A stretch of DNA of 64,000 bases from Chelonoidis abingdonii (Eukaryota > Chordata > Testudines > Testudinidae). This document shows, piece by piece, positions 40,142-50,335 of this stretch (position 1 is the stretch's first letter; the number at the start of each line of letters is the position of its first letter). Both the position numbers and the translations under genes were made by a program. A model generated the notes under the pieces. That model saw only the letters and a list, made by a program, of their open reading frames with translations, made no database searches and was not told the DNA's origin. The stretch covers positions 8,891,452-8,955,451 of the forward strand of contig NC_133770.1 of NCBI RefSeq assembly GCF_003597395.2, given 5' to 3'.

Positions 40142-41797
40142 TAATCCGTTTGCCACTCCTGGCCCACTAACATTCTCACCTGGCCATTCGTCCTCTCCTG
40201 CCTATCTATTTTCAAGTGTTCATGAACTGTCTCTCTCCACCCCCTGTGTGCTTGTTCTGTGGTAACAGAGGGCTGGAGCAGGGACCTCCTGAAACATGTC
40301 CTCCTTGCTCCTCTTCAGTTGCTTCCTTATCTGGCAGAGGCATTCTGCTGGTGTGTCGGGGGTTCCACCGAAGGCCACATCTGCATAAACACTAGAAACA
40401 ATAAATGATGGTTAGTCACTCACACCACTGAATCATAACAGTAAAATACACCTCTTTCTCACTGTCCCCTGGCAAGCATGCAGCTCAGTGAATACCCTAA
40501 ACATGATGAATTTGACCTGTGGGGAGGGGGCGTTCAAGATGGGACAAAAGGTTTTGGTGTTTTTTTAAGGGGCTCACTGTAAGCAACTAAGGACAATGTT
40601 GTAAAGTCTGCCACCATTTTCCAGAGGCGAGGGTCATTGAAACCGATATCTCACTCCCGAGGGTAAGCCAGGATACAAGGGTGCATCTCCTGCATGTGTG
40701 GGGCTTCAGACTGGGTCCCTATGCTGCTCGCCTGTGTGCCGCTTTGGTCCCTGCACAAGGGATTGCTGATTAATGTAGGAAAGTTTCCTACAATGGGAGA
40801 AGGAACAAAGCAGCTCTGCCAAGGAACTTTTGGCAGAGGATTGGCATATACATCCAGGGAAGTTTCCTAGAGATTTCTCTGCAGGATTCCCGTGAAATCT
40901 CAGTGTGCATTAACACACTGTTCTGTTCCACTGTGTAGCTGCACAGGGGAATGTGAAGCAGATGCAAACACCGCTAATCTTGTATATGTCTATCCCTTAA
41001 CCCACTTCTAGCATATAACAAAGCAAAGGCCAGCTCTACCTCATGTAACTGAGCAGCATCAATGCAAAATGTTCACTTACCAGAGCTCTCCTCTCCTGCA
41101 TCATGCGCATCACAGAGTGCTGGCACTGGCTTGAACCTTCCGGGGTCAAGAAGAGGTCCTGGTTCACCCTGGAACTGGATGACGCTGTCACCTCTCCCAT
41201 CTCATCCTCCAACTCCACTTCCTCGTTCACCATTTTGTCCTCAGGACTGAGTCCATTGTCCATTCTCTTCAGACCCCATAAAGTATCCACAGGGTTCTTG
41301 GCAATGGAGACAGGATTGATGTTGAGGATGGCATCCAGCTCCTTATAGAAGCGGCAGGTCTTCAGCTCAGCACCAGAGCGAAGGTTTGATTCCCTTGCCT
41401 TCTGGTACACCTGTCTTAGCTCCTTTATCTTTGCACAGCACTGGTGCATGTCCCGTTTGTAGCCCTTATCCAACAAGCTGCAAGAAATCTGACCTTAGGT
41501 ATCGAAGTTCCTACATGTGGAGCAGAGCTGGGACTTCACAGCCTCCTCTCCCCACAGACCCAGCAGATCCAACAACTCAGGTGTGCTCCACGCAGGAAAG
41601 CATTTGCTGTGTGGAGTCGCCGTGGTCAGCTGGGAACATGTGATGTGAGCCCTCCATGCTGAACAAACAGGAAGTGGAATTTCAAAAATTCCTAGTCCTT
41701 TAAAGGGGGGGGGGGGGCAGATGCCTGTGTACCTGGGTGTAGGGCAGCAGAGTTTGAACTGCTGACCAGAGCGGTCAGGATGGGCATTGTGGGACAC
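40142..41797 (-). pseudogene. Decayed Myb/SANT-like DNA-binding gene of Harbinger type
   Basis: On the minus strand a frame open from 41797 contains AWSTPELLDLLGLWGEEAVK, the first helices of a Myb/SANT-like (trihelix-type) domain. An in-frame TAA at 41495-41497 interrupts it. The same frame then resumes with DKGYKRDMHQC and KIKELRQVYQKARESN, the last helix, then FYKELDAIL and an acidic stretch. Exon-like coding ends at 41081 before GTAAGTG, a strong splice donor. A second exon-like block near 40287-40380 reads IRKQLKRSKEDMFQEV, the basic motif that follows the intron in this family. The block to 40142 has shifted frame. Such proteins are encoded beside PIF/Harbinger transposases and help bind terminal repeats; domesticated copies also exist in vertebrates. 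The stop, frame shift and adjoining Tigger-like MITE indicate a dead copy. No transposase was found. Confidence 0.8.
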
Positions 41798-41825
41798 CTC
41801 CTGGAGGCCATTTATGGTGACATAA

Positions 41826-42318
41826 CAAAGCGCAGCGTCTACACTGATATTTAGGGTATGTCTACACTACCGGCCAGATCGGCGGGCAGCTGTCAATCCA
41901 GCGGGGATCAATTTATCATGTCTAGTCTAGTCTAGACACAATAAATCAACTCCTGAGTGCTCTCCCGTCGACTCCTGTACTCCAGTGTCGCGAAAGGCGC
42001 AGGTGGAGTCAACAGGGGAGCGGCAGCAGTTGACTCACCGTGGTGAAGACACCATGATAAGTCAATCTAAGTATGTCAACTTCAGCTACGTTATTCACGT
42101 AACTTAGATTGATCTCCCCCACTCTCAGTGTAAACCAGGCCTTTGTTGATCTGACTTTGCCAGAAAAAGCTCTACGGCCTCTCATCAATGTGGTTTTATT
42201 TTGTTGGCATAGCAGGTGAGTTTTGTTGGCGGGATGAGCATTGTAGTGTGTACATCTCCACTGTTCTGTCAAATAAAGCTGACTTTTGTTGACAAATATC
42301 TGTAGGATAGACAAGGCC
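41826..42318. mobile_element. Harbinger-like MITE split by another MITE
   Basis: The left end AAGCGCAGCGTCTACACTGA and the right end CTGTAGGATAGACAAGGCC (inverted GGCCTTGTCTATCCTACAG) resemble Harbinger termini. TTTGTTGATCTGACTTTGCC at 42142 and TTTTGTTGACAAATATCTG near 42287 are further inner repeats. Continuity resumes at 42142 after the insert at 41854-42141. TAA precedes it at 41823-41825. Confidence 0.5.
41854..42141 (-). mobile_element. PIF/Harbinger-like MITE, copy 6, reverse orientation
   Basis: It starts GGGTATGTCTACACTACCGG and ends CAGTGTAAACCAGGCC, with TTA at 41851-41853 and TTT at 42142-42144. It carries the inner CTTCAGCTACGTTATTCACG arm, with the second arm deleted, and the central CTAGTCTAGTCTAGAC duplication. 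Inserted in the element at 41826-42318. Confidence 0.85.
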
Positions 42319-42487
42319 AACATCCCCTGATGGATCTAGACTGAAAAAAAGATTTTTGATCTAAACTATTTGGGAAATTTGTGTTGAATTCACAGTTTGG
42401 GTCAACCTGAAAATGCATTTTTCAGTGACTAAAGTATTTATCCAAAAAATTTCGCCCAGCCCTAGTGATCGGTATGGTATAAACATG

Positions 42488-42570
42488 TAGCTATGTGGAG
42501 GTCTGCTCAGGCCAGAAGAGACCATCAGAATAATCTAGTCTGACCTCCTGCATAACACTGGCCTGAGAAT
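42488..42570 (-). mobile_element. CR1 3' UTR scrap, minus strand
   Basis: CAGGCCAGAAGAGACCATCA GAATAATCTAGTCTGACCTC CTGCATAACACTGGCC corresponds to 48725-48780 (AGAACCAGAAGGGACCATTG and onward). Confidence 0.7.
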
Positions 42571-42962
42571 TTCACCCTTTAACTTTGGAAGCTGAGCAAA
42601 GCTGAGTTTGGAAAAGACACAGGCAATACTGATGAGAAGAGGTCAGTGCTTTGAAGAAATAGCCAGCCACACATACTGTTGACAAGGGAGTCAGCTGGCA
42701 GATTGCCCAAAGGGTTCACTGTCTCACGATCTTCGTGGATTCCAGTTCTAGAGGCCCAAATTACAATAGTCACCTGAAACAACTTCCTCCACTCCCAGCC
42801 AAACAAGAGACTCCACAAACTTACCCACAGTCACTACGATTCATGCTTCCGTAACCTCCAAGTTTAATTATTACAATGCCCTGCCCTTAGCAATCAATAC
42901 ACAAGCCCTGAACAAACACCAGCTGATCCACATTAGGTCAGCCCATCTTGCAAAGTGTAGCA

Positions 42963-43860
42963 AAGCTGCCTTCCTCTTGAAGCGCAAAGTAATGCACATT
43001 AGCAAACATAATCCCAGTTATACATATACAGTGAGGGGATCTGATTTAACTTTTACCACTCAAGAAAGAGATCTTGGTGCCAAGGCGGATAATTCTCTGA
43101 AAACATCTGCTGAGTGCGGAGTAGCAGTCAAAAGAGCTACCAGAATGTAAGGAACCATTAGGAAAGGGACAGATAATAAGACAGAAAATATCATAATGCC
43201 TCTATATAAATCCATGATACGGCCACACCTTCTGTACTGTGTGCAGTTTTGGTTGCCTCGTCTCAAAAAAGATATATTAGAAATGGAAAAGGTACAGAGA
43301 AAGGCAACAAAAATGATTAGGGGTATGGAACAGCTTCCATACGGAGAGAGATTAAAAAGACTGGAGCTGGTCCCTTAAAAAAGAGACGACTAAGGGGGGA
43401 CATGATAGAGGTCTATAAAATCATGACTGGTGCGGAGAAATTGAATAGGGAAGTGTTATATACTCCTTCTCATAACACAAGAACCAGGGTCACCAGGAAG
43501 TTAATAGGCAGCAAGTTTCAAACTAGTACAGGGAAGTACTTCTCACAATGCACAGCCAACCTGTGAAACTCATTGCCATGGGAGGTTGTGAAGGCCAAAA
43601 GTATAACAAGGTTCAAAAAGAATTAGATACATTCATGGACGATAGGTCCATCACTAGCTATTGGCCAAGATGGTCAGGGATGCAGCCCCATGCACTGGGT
43701 GTCTCTATTCTCTGATTGCCAGAAGCTGGGACTGGGATGACAGGGGATATTTACTTGATATTTGCCCTGTTCTGTTCATTCCCACTGGCCCCTGCTGGAA
43801 GACAGGATAATGGGCTAGATGGTCCCAGTATGGCCGTTCTTTATGTTTAACCCACAGGAT
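42963..43860 (+). mobile_element. CR1 ORF2 C-terminal region and 3' UTR
   Basis: The plus frame shows SDLTFTTQERDLGAKADN, then IMPLYKSMIRPHLLYCVQFW and KKDILEMEKVQRKATKMIRG, the thumb and C-terminal region of CR1 reverse transcriptase. Several stops and small frameshifts interrupt it. The 3' UTR runs to about 43850 (GGGCTAGATGGTCCCAGTAT GGCCG), complementary to the minus-strand copies at 8930, 47150 and 54670. The element is 5' truncated, as usual for CR1. Confidence 0.9.
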
Positions 43861-43914
43861 CCATTTTATCTCAGGTGCACAGCACTTTCTAGATGGCAAG
43901 TAGTAAGCCTTGGT

Positions 43915-44130
43915 CGAGGGGAGAGGGGATTGAGCTAGGATTCAGGGAGCCAAGTTCTGTTCCCAGTTCTACTAATGGTTTGTTGTGTGCTTCTGCCTGT
44001 TTCATCTCCCTCCTCTTGTATAATTAGACTCTAAACTCTTTGGCCCATAGCTGGCTTTCATTACACGTCCACCCAACACCGAGCACAGTGAAAGTGGTTT
44101 CGAGGGGCATTACAACAGCAGTAAACACTA
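43915..44130 (+). mobile_element. MIR/CORE-type SINE, degraded
   Basis: AGGATTCAGGGAGCCAAGTT, TTCCCAGTTCTACTAATGGT, TATAATTAGACTCTAAACTC TTTGG, then ACACCGAGCACAGTGAAAGT follows the head, core and tail order of copies at 18850 and 26190. Confidence 0.55.
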
Positions 44131-44404
44131 GACCCAGCTCAAAGTCATGGTCCTACTTTTAGACCAAGCTACCGGTGAGACAACTTACTTTTCCCTCCAC
44201 AAACAAGACCTTCCTCAATTGTAACGCTCCTCAGAAACAACAGACTGCCTACAAGACAAGAGTAAGGGTCATAAGAGATGGAGACAGAGCTTTCCATGTG
44301 GCCAATACATAACTATAGAACTCCCTTCCTCAGGATTCTGGAATGGGTCCAGGCAGCAGGCCATCCCTTTGCCTTAGCTTTCCCTCAACAGAACAAGAGA
44401 CTAA

Positions 44405-46417
44405 GGCCACGTCTACACTACGGGATAATATCGAATTAGCTAAAATCAGTTTTATAAAACTGATATTATAAATTCGATTTCATGCGGCCACACTAGGCAC
44501 AGTAATTCGGCGTTGTGCATCCATGTCCGAGGCATAGCGTTGATTTCTGAAGCGTGGCATTGTGGATAGTCTTCCGTAGCTATCCATAGTTCCCGCAGTC
44601 TCCCCCCCCTTGGAATTCTGGTTGATCATATTGTCCGGTGGTTCTGGGTAAATGTCGTCAGTCATTCCTTCCTCTGGAAAACCATCAGCTGACCACCTTT
44701 CGCGCCGTTTTCCCTGGATGCCCTGGCAGACGCCATAGCACAGCAACCAATGGAGCCCGTCAGATTTTTTTTCTGCACCGTATGTGTCACTGGTGCCGCA
44801 GACAGTGAGGCGATACTCAGCGCTACACAGCAGCATTCACTGCTTTTGGCAATGATAGCAGAGATGGTACCGGTCGTTCTGTACCGTTTACTGCCAGATA
44901 AACTGGCAATGAAATGACGGTTATCTCTCTCCCTCTGTACTGTGGCTGCTATATGAAGTGCCCCTGGCTGAAATCGGTCGGGGGCGCGACGCAAAAGCAA
45001 AATTGGGATTGACTGCCCCGAGTCAATCCCGTCCTTCATGGTTTCTAAAAATAGAGTCAGTCCCTGCCTAGCATAAGGGGCAAGTGTATTAGAGGACCAG
45101 TATATCAGAGAGCACAGCTGCTCTGTGTCAAGTATTCACAGGGGGTGCCTCTGCAAAACCCCACCCGTTGCTTCCTTCTCCCGCCAACCTTCTGGGCTAC
45201 GTGGCAGTGTCCTGCCCATTTGTGTCATGAAGTAAATAAAGAAATGCAGGAAATAAGAAACACTGATTAGTGACATAAAATGAGGGGAGGCCAGCCCATC
45301 CGGCGCGATGAAGTCCAGGCAGGACATTAAGCGGTGTGGGGGAGAGGAGCACAGCATGGCTGCCTGCTATGACAGTCCAGCAGTACAGAATTCTTTTCTT
45401 TACACAGGAAAGGGAAGGGGCTGAAAGCCCCAGTTGCTATGATGAAGCTAGTTTATTAGCCGTTCTGTCCCTATCTACTGGGAGTAACCGGAATGATGCC
45501 CTCATGTCAACATTTACTATTCATCGAGGAACGGTTACTAGTCCACTGCACCGTCTACCACCAAGGGAGGAGGGAGGGGGAGAAGTTGCGGATCTGCTGT
45601 TCCAATGCTGCCAGCATCCGCGTCTACCAGCAGCATTCAGTACACATAGGGTACATTGAAGTAGTCAAAGAAATGATTTTCTTTCCCTTTTTCTTTCACA
45701 GTGGTGGGTGGGGGGGGGAGAAACTGGGAGCTATTCCCTGAACCACGCAAGAACTGTGTTGAACCTACAGACATTGGAGCTCAGCCAAGAAAGCAAATAC
45801 TTTCAAGAGACGCCTGTGGACTGTGGATAGCTGGAGTCTTTCAGTCCCCTTCCATCCATGAGCGTCCATTTGAGTCTCTGGCTCCCGTTACGCTTGTCAC
45901 GCAGCGCTGTGTATCCTGGAGATTTTTTTTCAAATGCTTGGCATTTCGTGTTCGTAACGAGCCTCTGATAGAACCAGATTTGTTCCCCATACAGGCGATC
46001 AGATCCAGTATCGCCGTATGGTCCATGCGGGAGCTCTTTTGGATTTGAGAACCTGCATCGCCACCTGTGCTGATCAGAGCTCGCACGCTGGGCAAACAGG
46101 AATGTAATTCACAAAAGTTTGCGGGGCTTTCCTGTTTACCGCCCGCCTGCACCGAGTTCAAGATTGCTGTCCAGAAGTGTCAGTGGTCCTGTGAACCCGC
46201 CCGGAGGCCAATAATGTCGATTTTCCGTCCACACTAACCTAGATCCGATAAGTTAAATATAGAATTTAACGCTACTCCTCTCATCGGGGAGGAGTACAGA
46301 AATCGATTTAAAGAGCCGTTTATATCGATATAAAGGGCGTTGTAGTGTGGACGGGTACAGTGTTAAATCGATTTAACGCTCTTTAAATCGATTTAAATGC
46401 GTAGTGTAGACCAGGCC
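44405..46417. mobile_element. 2 kb Harbinger-like element, non-coding interior
   Basis: The ends GGCCACGTCTACACTACGGG and, inverted, GGCCTGGTCTACACTACGCA match closely. The Harbinger-type TAA lies at 44402-44404 and 46418-46420. Both ends are rich in subterminal AATCGAATT/ATCGATTTAA palindromes (for example TTAAATCGATTTAACGCTCT at 46363). The 2,013-bp interior has frames up to 143 codons with no transposase motif. CAGGCGATCAGATCCAGTAT lies at 45993. It is too long for an ordinary MITE, so it may derive from an autonomous element by loss or replacement of the coding region. Confidence 0.8.
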
Positions 46418-46420
46418 TAA

Positions 46421-47125
46421 CAGTGAGTAGCACAAAATCCTTCTCTCAGCTTTGTGCCAGCTGAGGAGAGGGGAATGTCCCTTTTCTCCATGATGTCTCA
46501 CATTTCCCTTGGAATCTTCCAGGTCAGCCCAAGTCTCAAGCTCAAGAAAACACTACAACAGAACTGCTAGTCATTTGAGGCTATCAATGTGCCCTCATTT
46601 CCATGCATGGTTCACATGAGGGGTCTCCAGAATCCCACCCCTGGAGGGAGAAAGGAAAGTAACTTAGGGATGGCTGGCTCTTGGAGAGTTCCGCCTTTGC
46701 ACATTCACACCCTGGCTTCTTCCGAGTCATGGGTTAAGAATTCCTGAAGGGTGACTGGGGGAATTCCCCTTTATTATACCCTCAGAAACTCACGTAAGGA
46801 GAAGGTGAACGGCCTCAACAGGCCGTTGTCTAGAAGATTCACAGGAAATGAGATAGAGTATACGAGGAGTGGCTTCATCCTGCTGTGTCCCAGCCAGAAG
46901 AACTGACCAGCCGTGCAGGGGGAAGAATGCCGCACTCTCATACAAGGTTGAAGTAAACTGCTCCCTCTCCCTAACTCCAGTGCTACCAGGGAGTCATGGT
47001 AGCTGTCCAGAGCACAATGCCTGTCACGGCACCCACTGGGGTAGCGCTCATTCATTAAGAGCAAAAGTACCCCTCAGCAGTTCTTTAGTGGGCTTCTCTG
47101 GTTGGTCAATGGAGTGGAAGATGAA
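46421..47125. other. Non-coding sequence, no gene recognised
   Basis: Overlapping plus and minus frames (96-143 codons) lack known domains. No repeat recognised. Confidence 0.4.
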
Positions 47126-47127
47126 CA

Positions 47128-47470
47128 TTAAGAATATAAAAATGGCCATACTGAGTCAGACCAAAGGTCCATCTAGTCCAGTATCCTGTCTTCCAACAGT
47201 GGTCAGTGCCAGGTGCCCCAGAGGGAATGAACAGAACAGGTCGTCATCAAGTGATCCATCCCTTGTTGCCCAGTCCCAGTTTCTGGCAAACAGAGGCTAG
47301 GGACACCATGCCTGCCCATCCTGGCTAATAACCAGGACCTAGCCTCCATGAATTTATCTAGTTCTTTTCTGAACTCTGTTATAGTCTTGGCCTTCACAAC
47401 ATCCTCTGGCAAGGAGTTCCACAGGTTGACTGTGTGTTCTGTGAAGAAATATTTCATTTGTTTGTTTTAA
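47128..47470 (-). mobile_element. CR1 ORF2 C-terminus and 3' UTR, minus strand
   Basis: The minus frame from 47457 reads KYFFTEHTVNLWNSLPEDVV then KAKTITEFRKELDKFM, the CR1 ORF2 C-terminal motif. The 3' UTR follows (GCCAGGTGCCCCAGAGGGAA at 47209). This copy keeps its frame well and appears younger than the one at 42963. Confidence 0.92.
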
Positions 47471-47851
47471 ACCTGCATTAAAACATTGAATGAAGCCTTG
47501 CTGAGGCTGCCCCCTGCTGGACAACTGATGTACTGTGGGGCACGAGAGCAGTTGCCCCTGAATGGTATGTTTCTCTGGAAGGACTCTACTGTGAATTGAA
47601 ACATTGACGATCCATTCCATTTTCTTTTGTGATTTTTGTATGTAGATTTTTATTAGGTTGCCCAGGGTCATGGTATCTGAGTGTCTCTGAGGTATCTTTG
47701 TGCGCAGGGCACAGTGCTCCCAGATGGCCAATGTCAGAACTGTTACTTTCAGAACTTACTAACATTGAGCAGATGGAATAAAATTCTGGTGACACTTGCT
47801 CGGGTTTTGGTGGGTCCAGGACGGTCAGAGAGTTGAAAGGGCCTAGGCCTC
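47471..47851. other. Non-coding sequence, no feature seen
   Basis: Nothing recognised; minus frames up to 125 codons continue out of the CR1 end without a domain. Confidence 0.4.
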
Positions 47852-48000
47852 ATCCAACAGGTGTCTGCTGCTTGTTGCTATCCTTTTGATGAATCCACAC
47901 TGAGGTGTCTCTAGACCACACGTAATGCTCATCAACAGCTGTGTCTGCTGTTTGTTCTTATCCCTTTGATGACTCCAGACTCAGGTGTCTATAGATGGCA
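47852..48000. repeat. Two-copy tandem duplication, 80-bp period
   Basis: GTGTCTGCTGCTTGTTGCTA TCCTTTTGATGAATCC at 47861 recurs at 47941 as GTGTCTGCTGTTTGTTCTTA TCCCTTTGATGACTCC, and both continue into AGGTGTCTNTAGA. The two units are diverged by roughly 15 percent by eye. Confidence 0.8.
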
Positions 48001-48235
48001 GCTCCCAGCAGCACCAATAAAGTTGACAACTGAGTTAGCCTGCTCCTCATCCCTTTTTATTAATTTGAGTTTTAATTAACATTTTCAAAATGTATCCAAT
48101 TAACTTGAGAATGTAATAGACAGAAAAGAAGAAAGGCCCCATGTTAATTAAAACCAGGAATGCCTCCTTCTTGAAGGAGCCAGGTTTCAGCAAAAGAGTT
48201 CAGTACAGCACCTGTGCAGGAACAAATCTGAAGCA
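48001..48235. other. Non-coding sequence, no feature seen
   Basis: Short AT-rich stretch between the 80-bp duplication and the AC-rich tract. Confidence 0.4.
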
Positions 48236-48600
48236 AGAGACAAGCACAGACACCAACCACAAAGACACACACAACCAATATACAAAAACACAGACACAAA
48301 CAAAGCAGCAGACAAATGCAGTGAGATACATTCCAACACACACATGCACACAACAACACACAGCGATATAGGAATGTGCATGCACAGAGAGAAACCAACA
48401 CTCGACACAGAGACACATGGACACAAATACAAACAGATGCACACCAACACACAAAGGCAAACTTGCAAAGAGCCAAAAGGACACACACAAACTGATATAC
48501 AACTGCACAGATACACATGGGCAGACACCAACAAACACAAACGAAAGCATTGCATAGATAAACAAAAGCACTGCACAGAGGCACAAAGACACACCCCTTC
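48236..48600. repeat. AC-rich low-complexity tract
   Basis: About 365 bp are dominated by ACACA, CAAACA and CAGACAC words with very few plus-strand T residues. The complement therefore reads as Cys/Leu/Val-rich open frames of 134-178 codons in three overlapping frames. This is composition, not coding. Confidence 0.85.
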
Positions 48601-48663
48601 TCATAACAAGAGTAAGCAGACATGAAGAGAAACAGAAAGGCAGCCGATGGAAAGGTGATTAAA

Positions 48664-50335
48664 GGAAATATTTTGCACACAATTCATAGATTGACACACA
48701 GTTCATAGATTGACACACTCTAGAACCAGAAGGGACCATTGTGATCATCTGCTCTGATCTCCTGTATAACACAGGCCACAGAACTGCCACAAAATAATTG
48801 CTAGAGCAGATTCTTTAGAAAAAACATCCAATCCTGATTTTAAAATTGCCAGTGATGCAGAAACTACCACGACTTTTGATAAACTGTGCCAATGGTTAAT
48901 TACTCTCACCATTCAAAAATCCTTCCTTATTTCCACTCTGAATTTGTCTAGTTTCAACTTCCAGCCACTGGATCATGTTACATACATCTTCTCTACTAGA
49001 TTGAAGAGCCCATTATTAAATATTTGTTCTCTGTATAGGTACTTATAGACGGTAATCAAGTCGCACCTTAACTTTTCTCTTTGTTAAGCTAAATAGATTG
49101 AGCTCCTTGAGTCTGTCACTATAAGGCAGGTTTTCTAACCCTCTAATCATTCTCATGGCTCTTCTCTGAACCCTCTAAAACCCAATTTATCAACAACCTT
49201 CTTCAACTGTGAGCACCAGAACTAGACACAGGAGTCCAGCAGTGGTTGCACCAGTGCCAAATGTAGATAAAAAATGACCTCTCTATTCCTACTTCAGAAC
49301 CCCCTGTTTACGTATCCCAGGATTGCATTAGCCCTTTTGGTCAAAGCATCACTCTGAGAGCTCATGTTCAGCTGATTATCCACCATGACCCCCTAATCTT
49401 TTTCAGAGTCATCCCAGGATAGAGTCCCCAACTCTGTAAGTATAGCCTACATTCTTTGCTCCCAGATGTATACATTTACAGATAGAAGGGTTGCCAACCC
49501 TCTAGGATTGGCCTGGAATCTCCAGGAATTAAAGATTAATCTTTAATTAAAGATTTTTGTCATGTGATGAAATCTCCAGGAATACATTCAGCCAAAATTG
49601 CCAACCCTAACAGATATCCATATTAAAAGATACAGACAGCCATGTTTGCTTATGCCCAATGTACCAAGCGATATAGATTTCTCTGAGTCAGTGACCTGTC
49701 CTCTTCCTTTTTTACCACTCCCCAATTTTTGTGTCCTCTGAAAACTTTACTAGTGATGATTTTATATTTTCTTTCAGGTCCTTGAAAAAGATGTTAAATA
49801 GCATAGGGCCAAGAACAGATTGATCCCTGCAGGACCTCACTGGAAACAGACCCAGAAGATGATGATTCCCTGTTTACAGCTATATTTTGAGACCTATCAA
49901 TTAGCTGGTTTTTAATTCATTTAATGGGCACCTTGTTAATTTTATGTTGTTCCAGCTTTTTAATCAAAATGTTACATGGTACCAAGTCAAACACCTTACA
50001 GAAGTCTAAGTCAATGCTATTATCTTTATCAACCAAACGTGCAATCTCATCAAAAGTTAATTTAACAGGATCTATTTTCCATAAACCCATGTTGGTTTCC
50101 ATTAGTTATGTTATCTTCCTTTAGTTTATATTAATCGAGTCTTGTATCAGCTGCTCCATTATCTTTCCTGGGATTGATGTCAGAATCACAGGCCTATAAT
50201 TATACGGGTTATCTCGTTTACTCTTTTTAAAAATTGGCACAGCATTAGCTTTCTTCCAGTCTTCTGAAACTTCCCTAGTGGTCCCAGCCATATGGAAAAT
50301 CAACATTAAGGGCTCCTCGGCCAGGGCTTATTTGA
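48664..50335 (-). mobile_element. CR1 reverse transcriptase fragment and 3' end, minus strand, copy B
   Basis: Minus-strand frames show SEDWKKANAVPIFKKSKRD, YNYRPVILTSIPGKIMEQLI and FDEIARLVDKDNSIDLDFCK then VFDLVP, the finger and palm motifs of CR1 reverse transcriptase. The C-terminal region and 3' UTR follow, down to a duplicated TTCATAGATTGACACACA tail (48683-48715). The frame is broken by stops. A MITE is inserted at 49486-49609. The 5' end at 50335 abuts another CR1 copy. Confidence 0.9.
49486..49609. mobile_element. hAT-like MITE inside the CR1
   Basis: The ends AAGGGTTGCCAACCC and, inverted, TAGGGTTGGCAATTT pair. Flanks ACAGATAG (49478-49485) and ACAGATAT (49610-49617) match at 7 of 8 positions. 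The centre TTAAAGATTAATCTTTAATT is palindromic. CR1 sequence continues on both sides, so the MITE is younger. Confidence 0.82.

Larger units (their letters stand above)
42745..44395 (+). mobile_element. L2-like LINE RT fragments split by CR1 and SINE
   Basis: 42745-42962 in the plus frame has SKFNYYNALPLA and HIRSAHLAKCSK, resembling the L2/L3 motif 'SRLDYCNALYLGL..' and 'QNAAARL'. 44135-44395 has LKVMVLLLDQA and KRWRQSFPC followed by IELPS, resembling 'LLLTFKAL' and 'GDRAFSVAAPRLWNSLP'. Stops are frequent. Between them lie the CR1 at 42963-43860 and a SINE at 43915-44130. The family call is by motif only. Confidence 0.5.

Noticed and set aside
41702..41717. G-run considered as a quadruplex element
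   Set aside because: A single homopolymer run in a pseudogene leader; no four-tract arrangement.
45336..46161. Frames of 82-115 codons inside the 2 kb Harbinger-like element, considered as transposase
   Set aside because: No DDE-type motif, helix-turn-helix or similarity to Harbinger transposase was visible.
48144..48680. Cys-rich frames of 134-178 codons on the minus strand
   Set aside because: Three overlapping frames have the same bias, which follows from an AC-rich tract with almost no plus-strand T; no conserved cysteine spacing.
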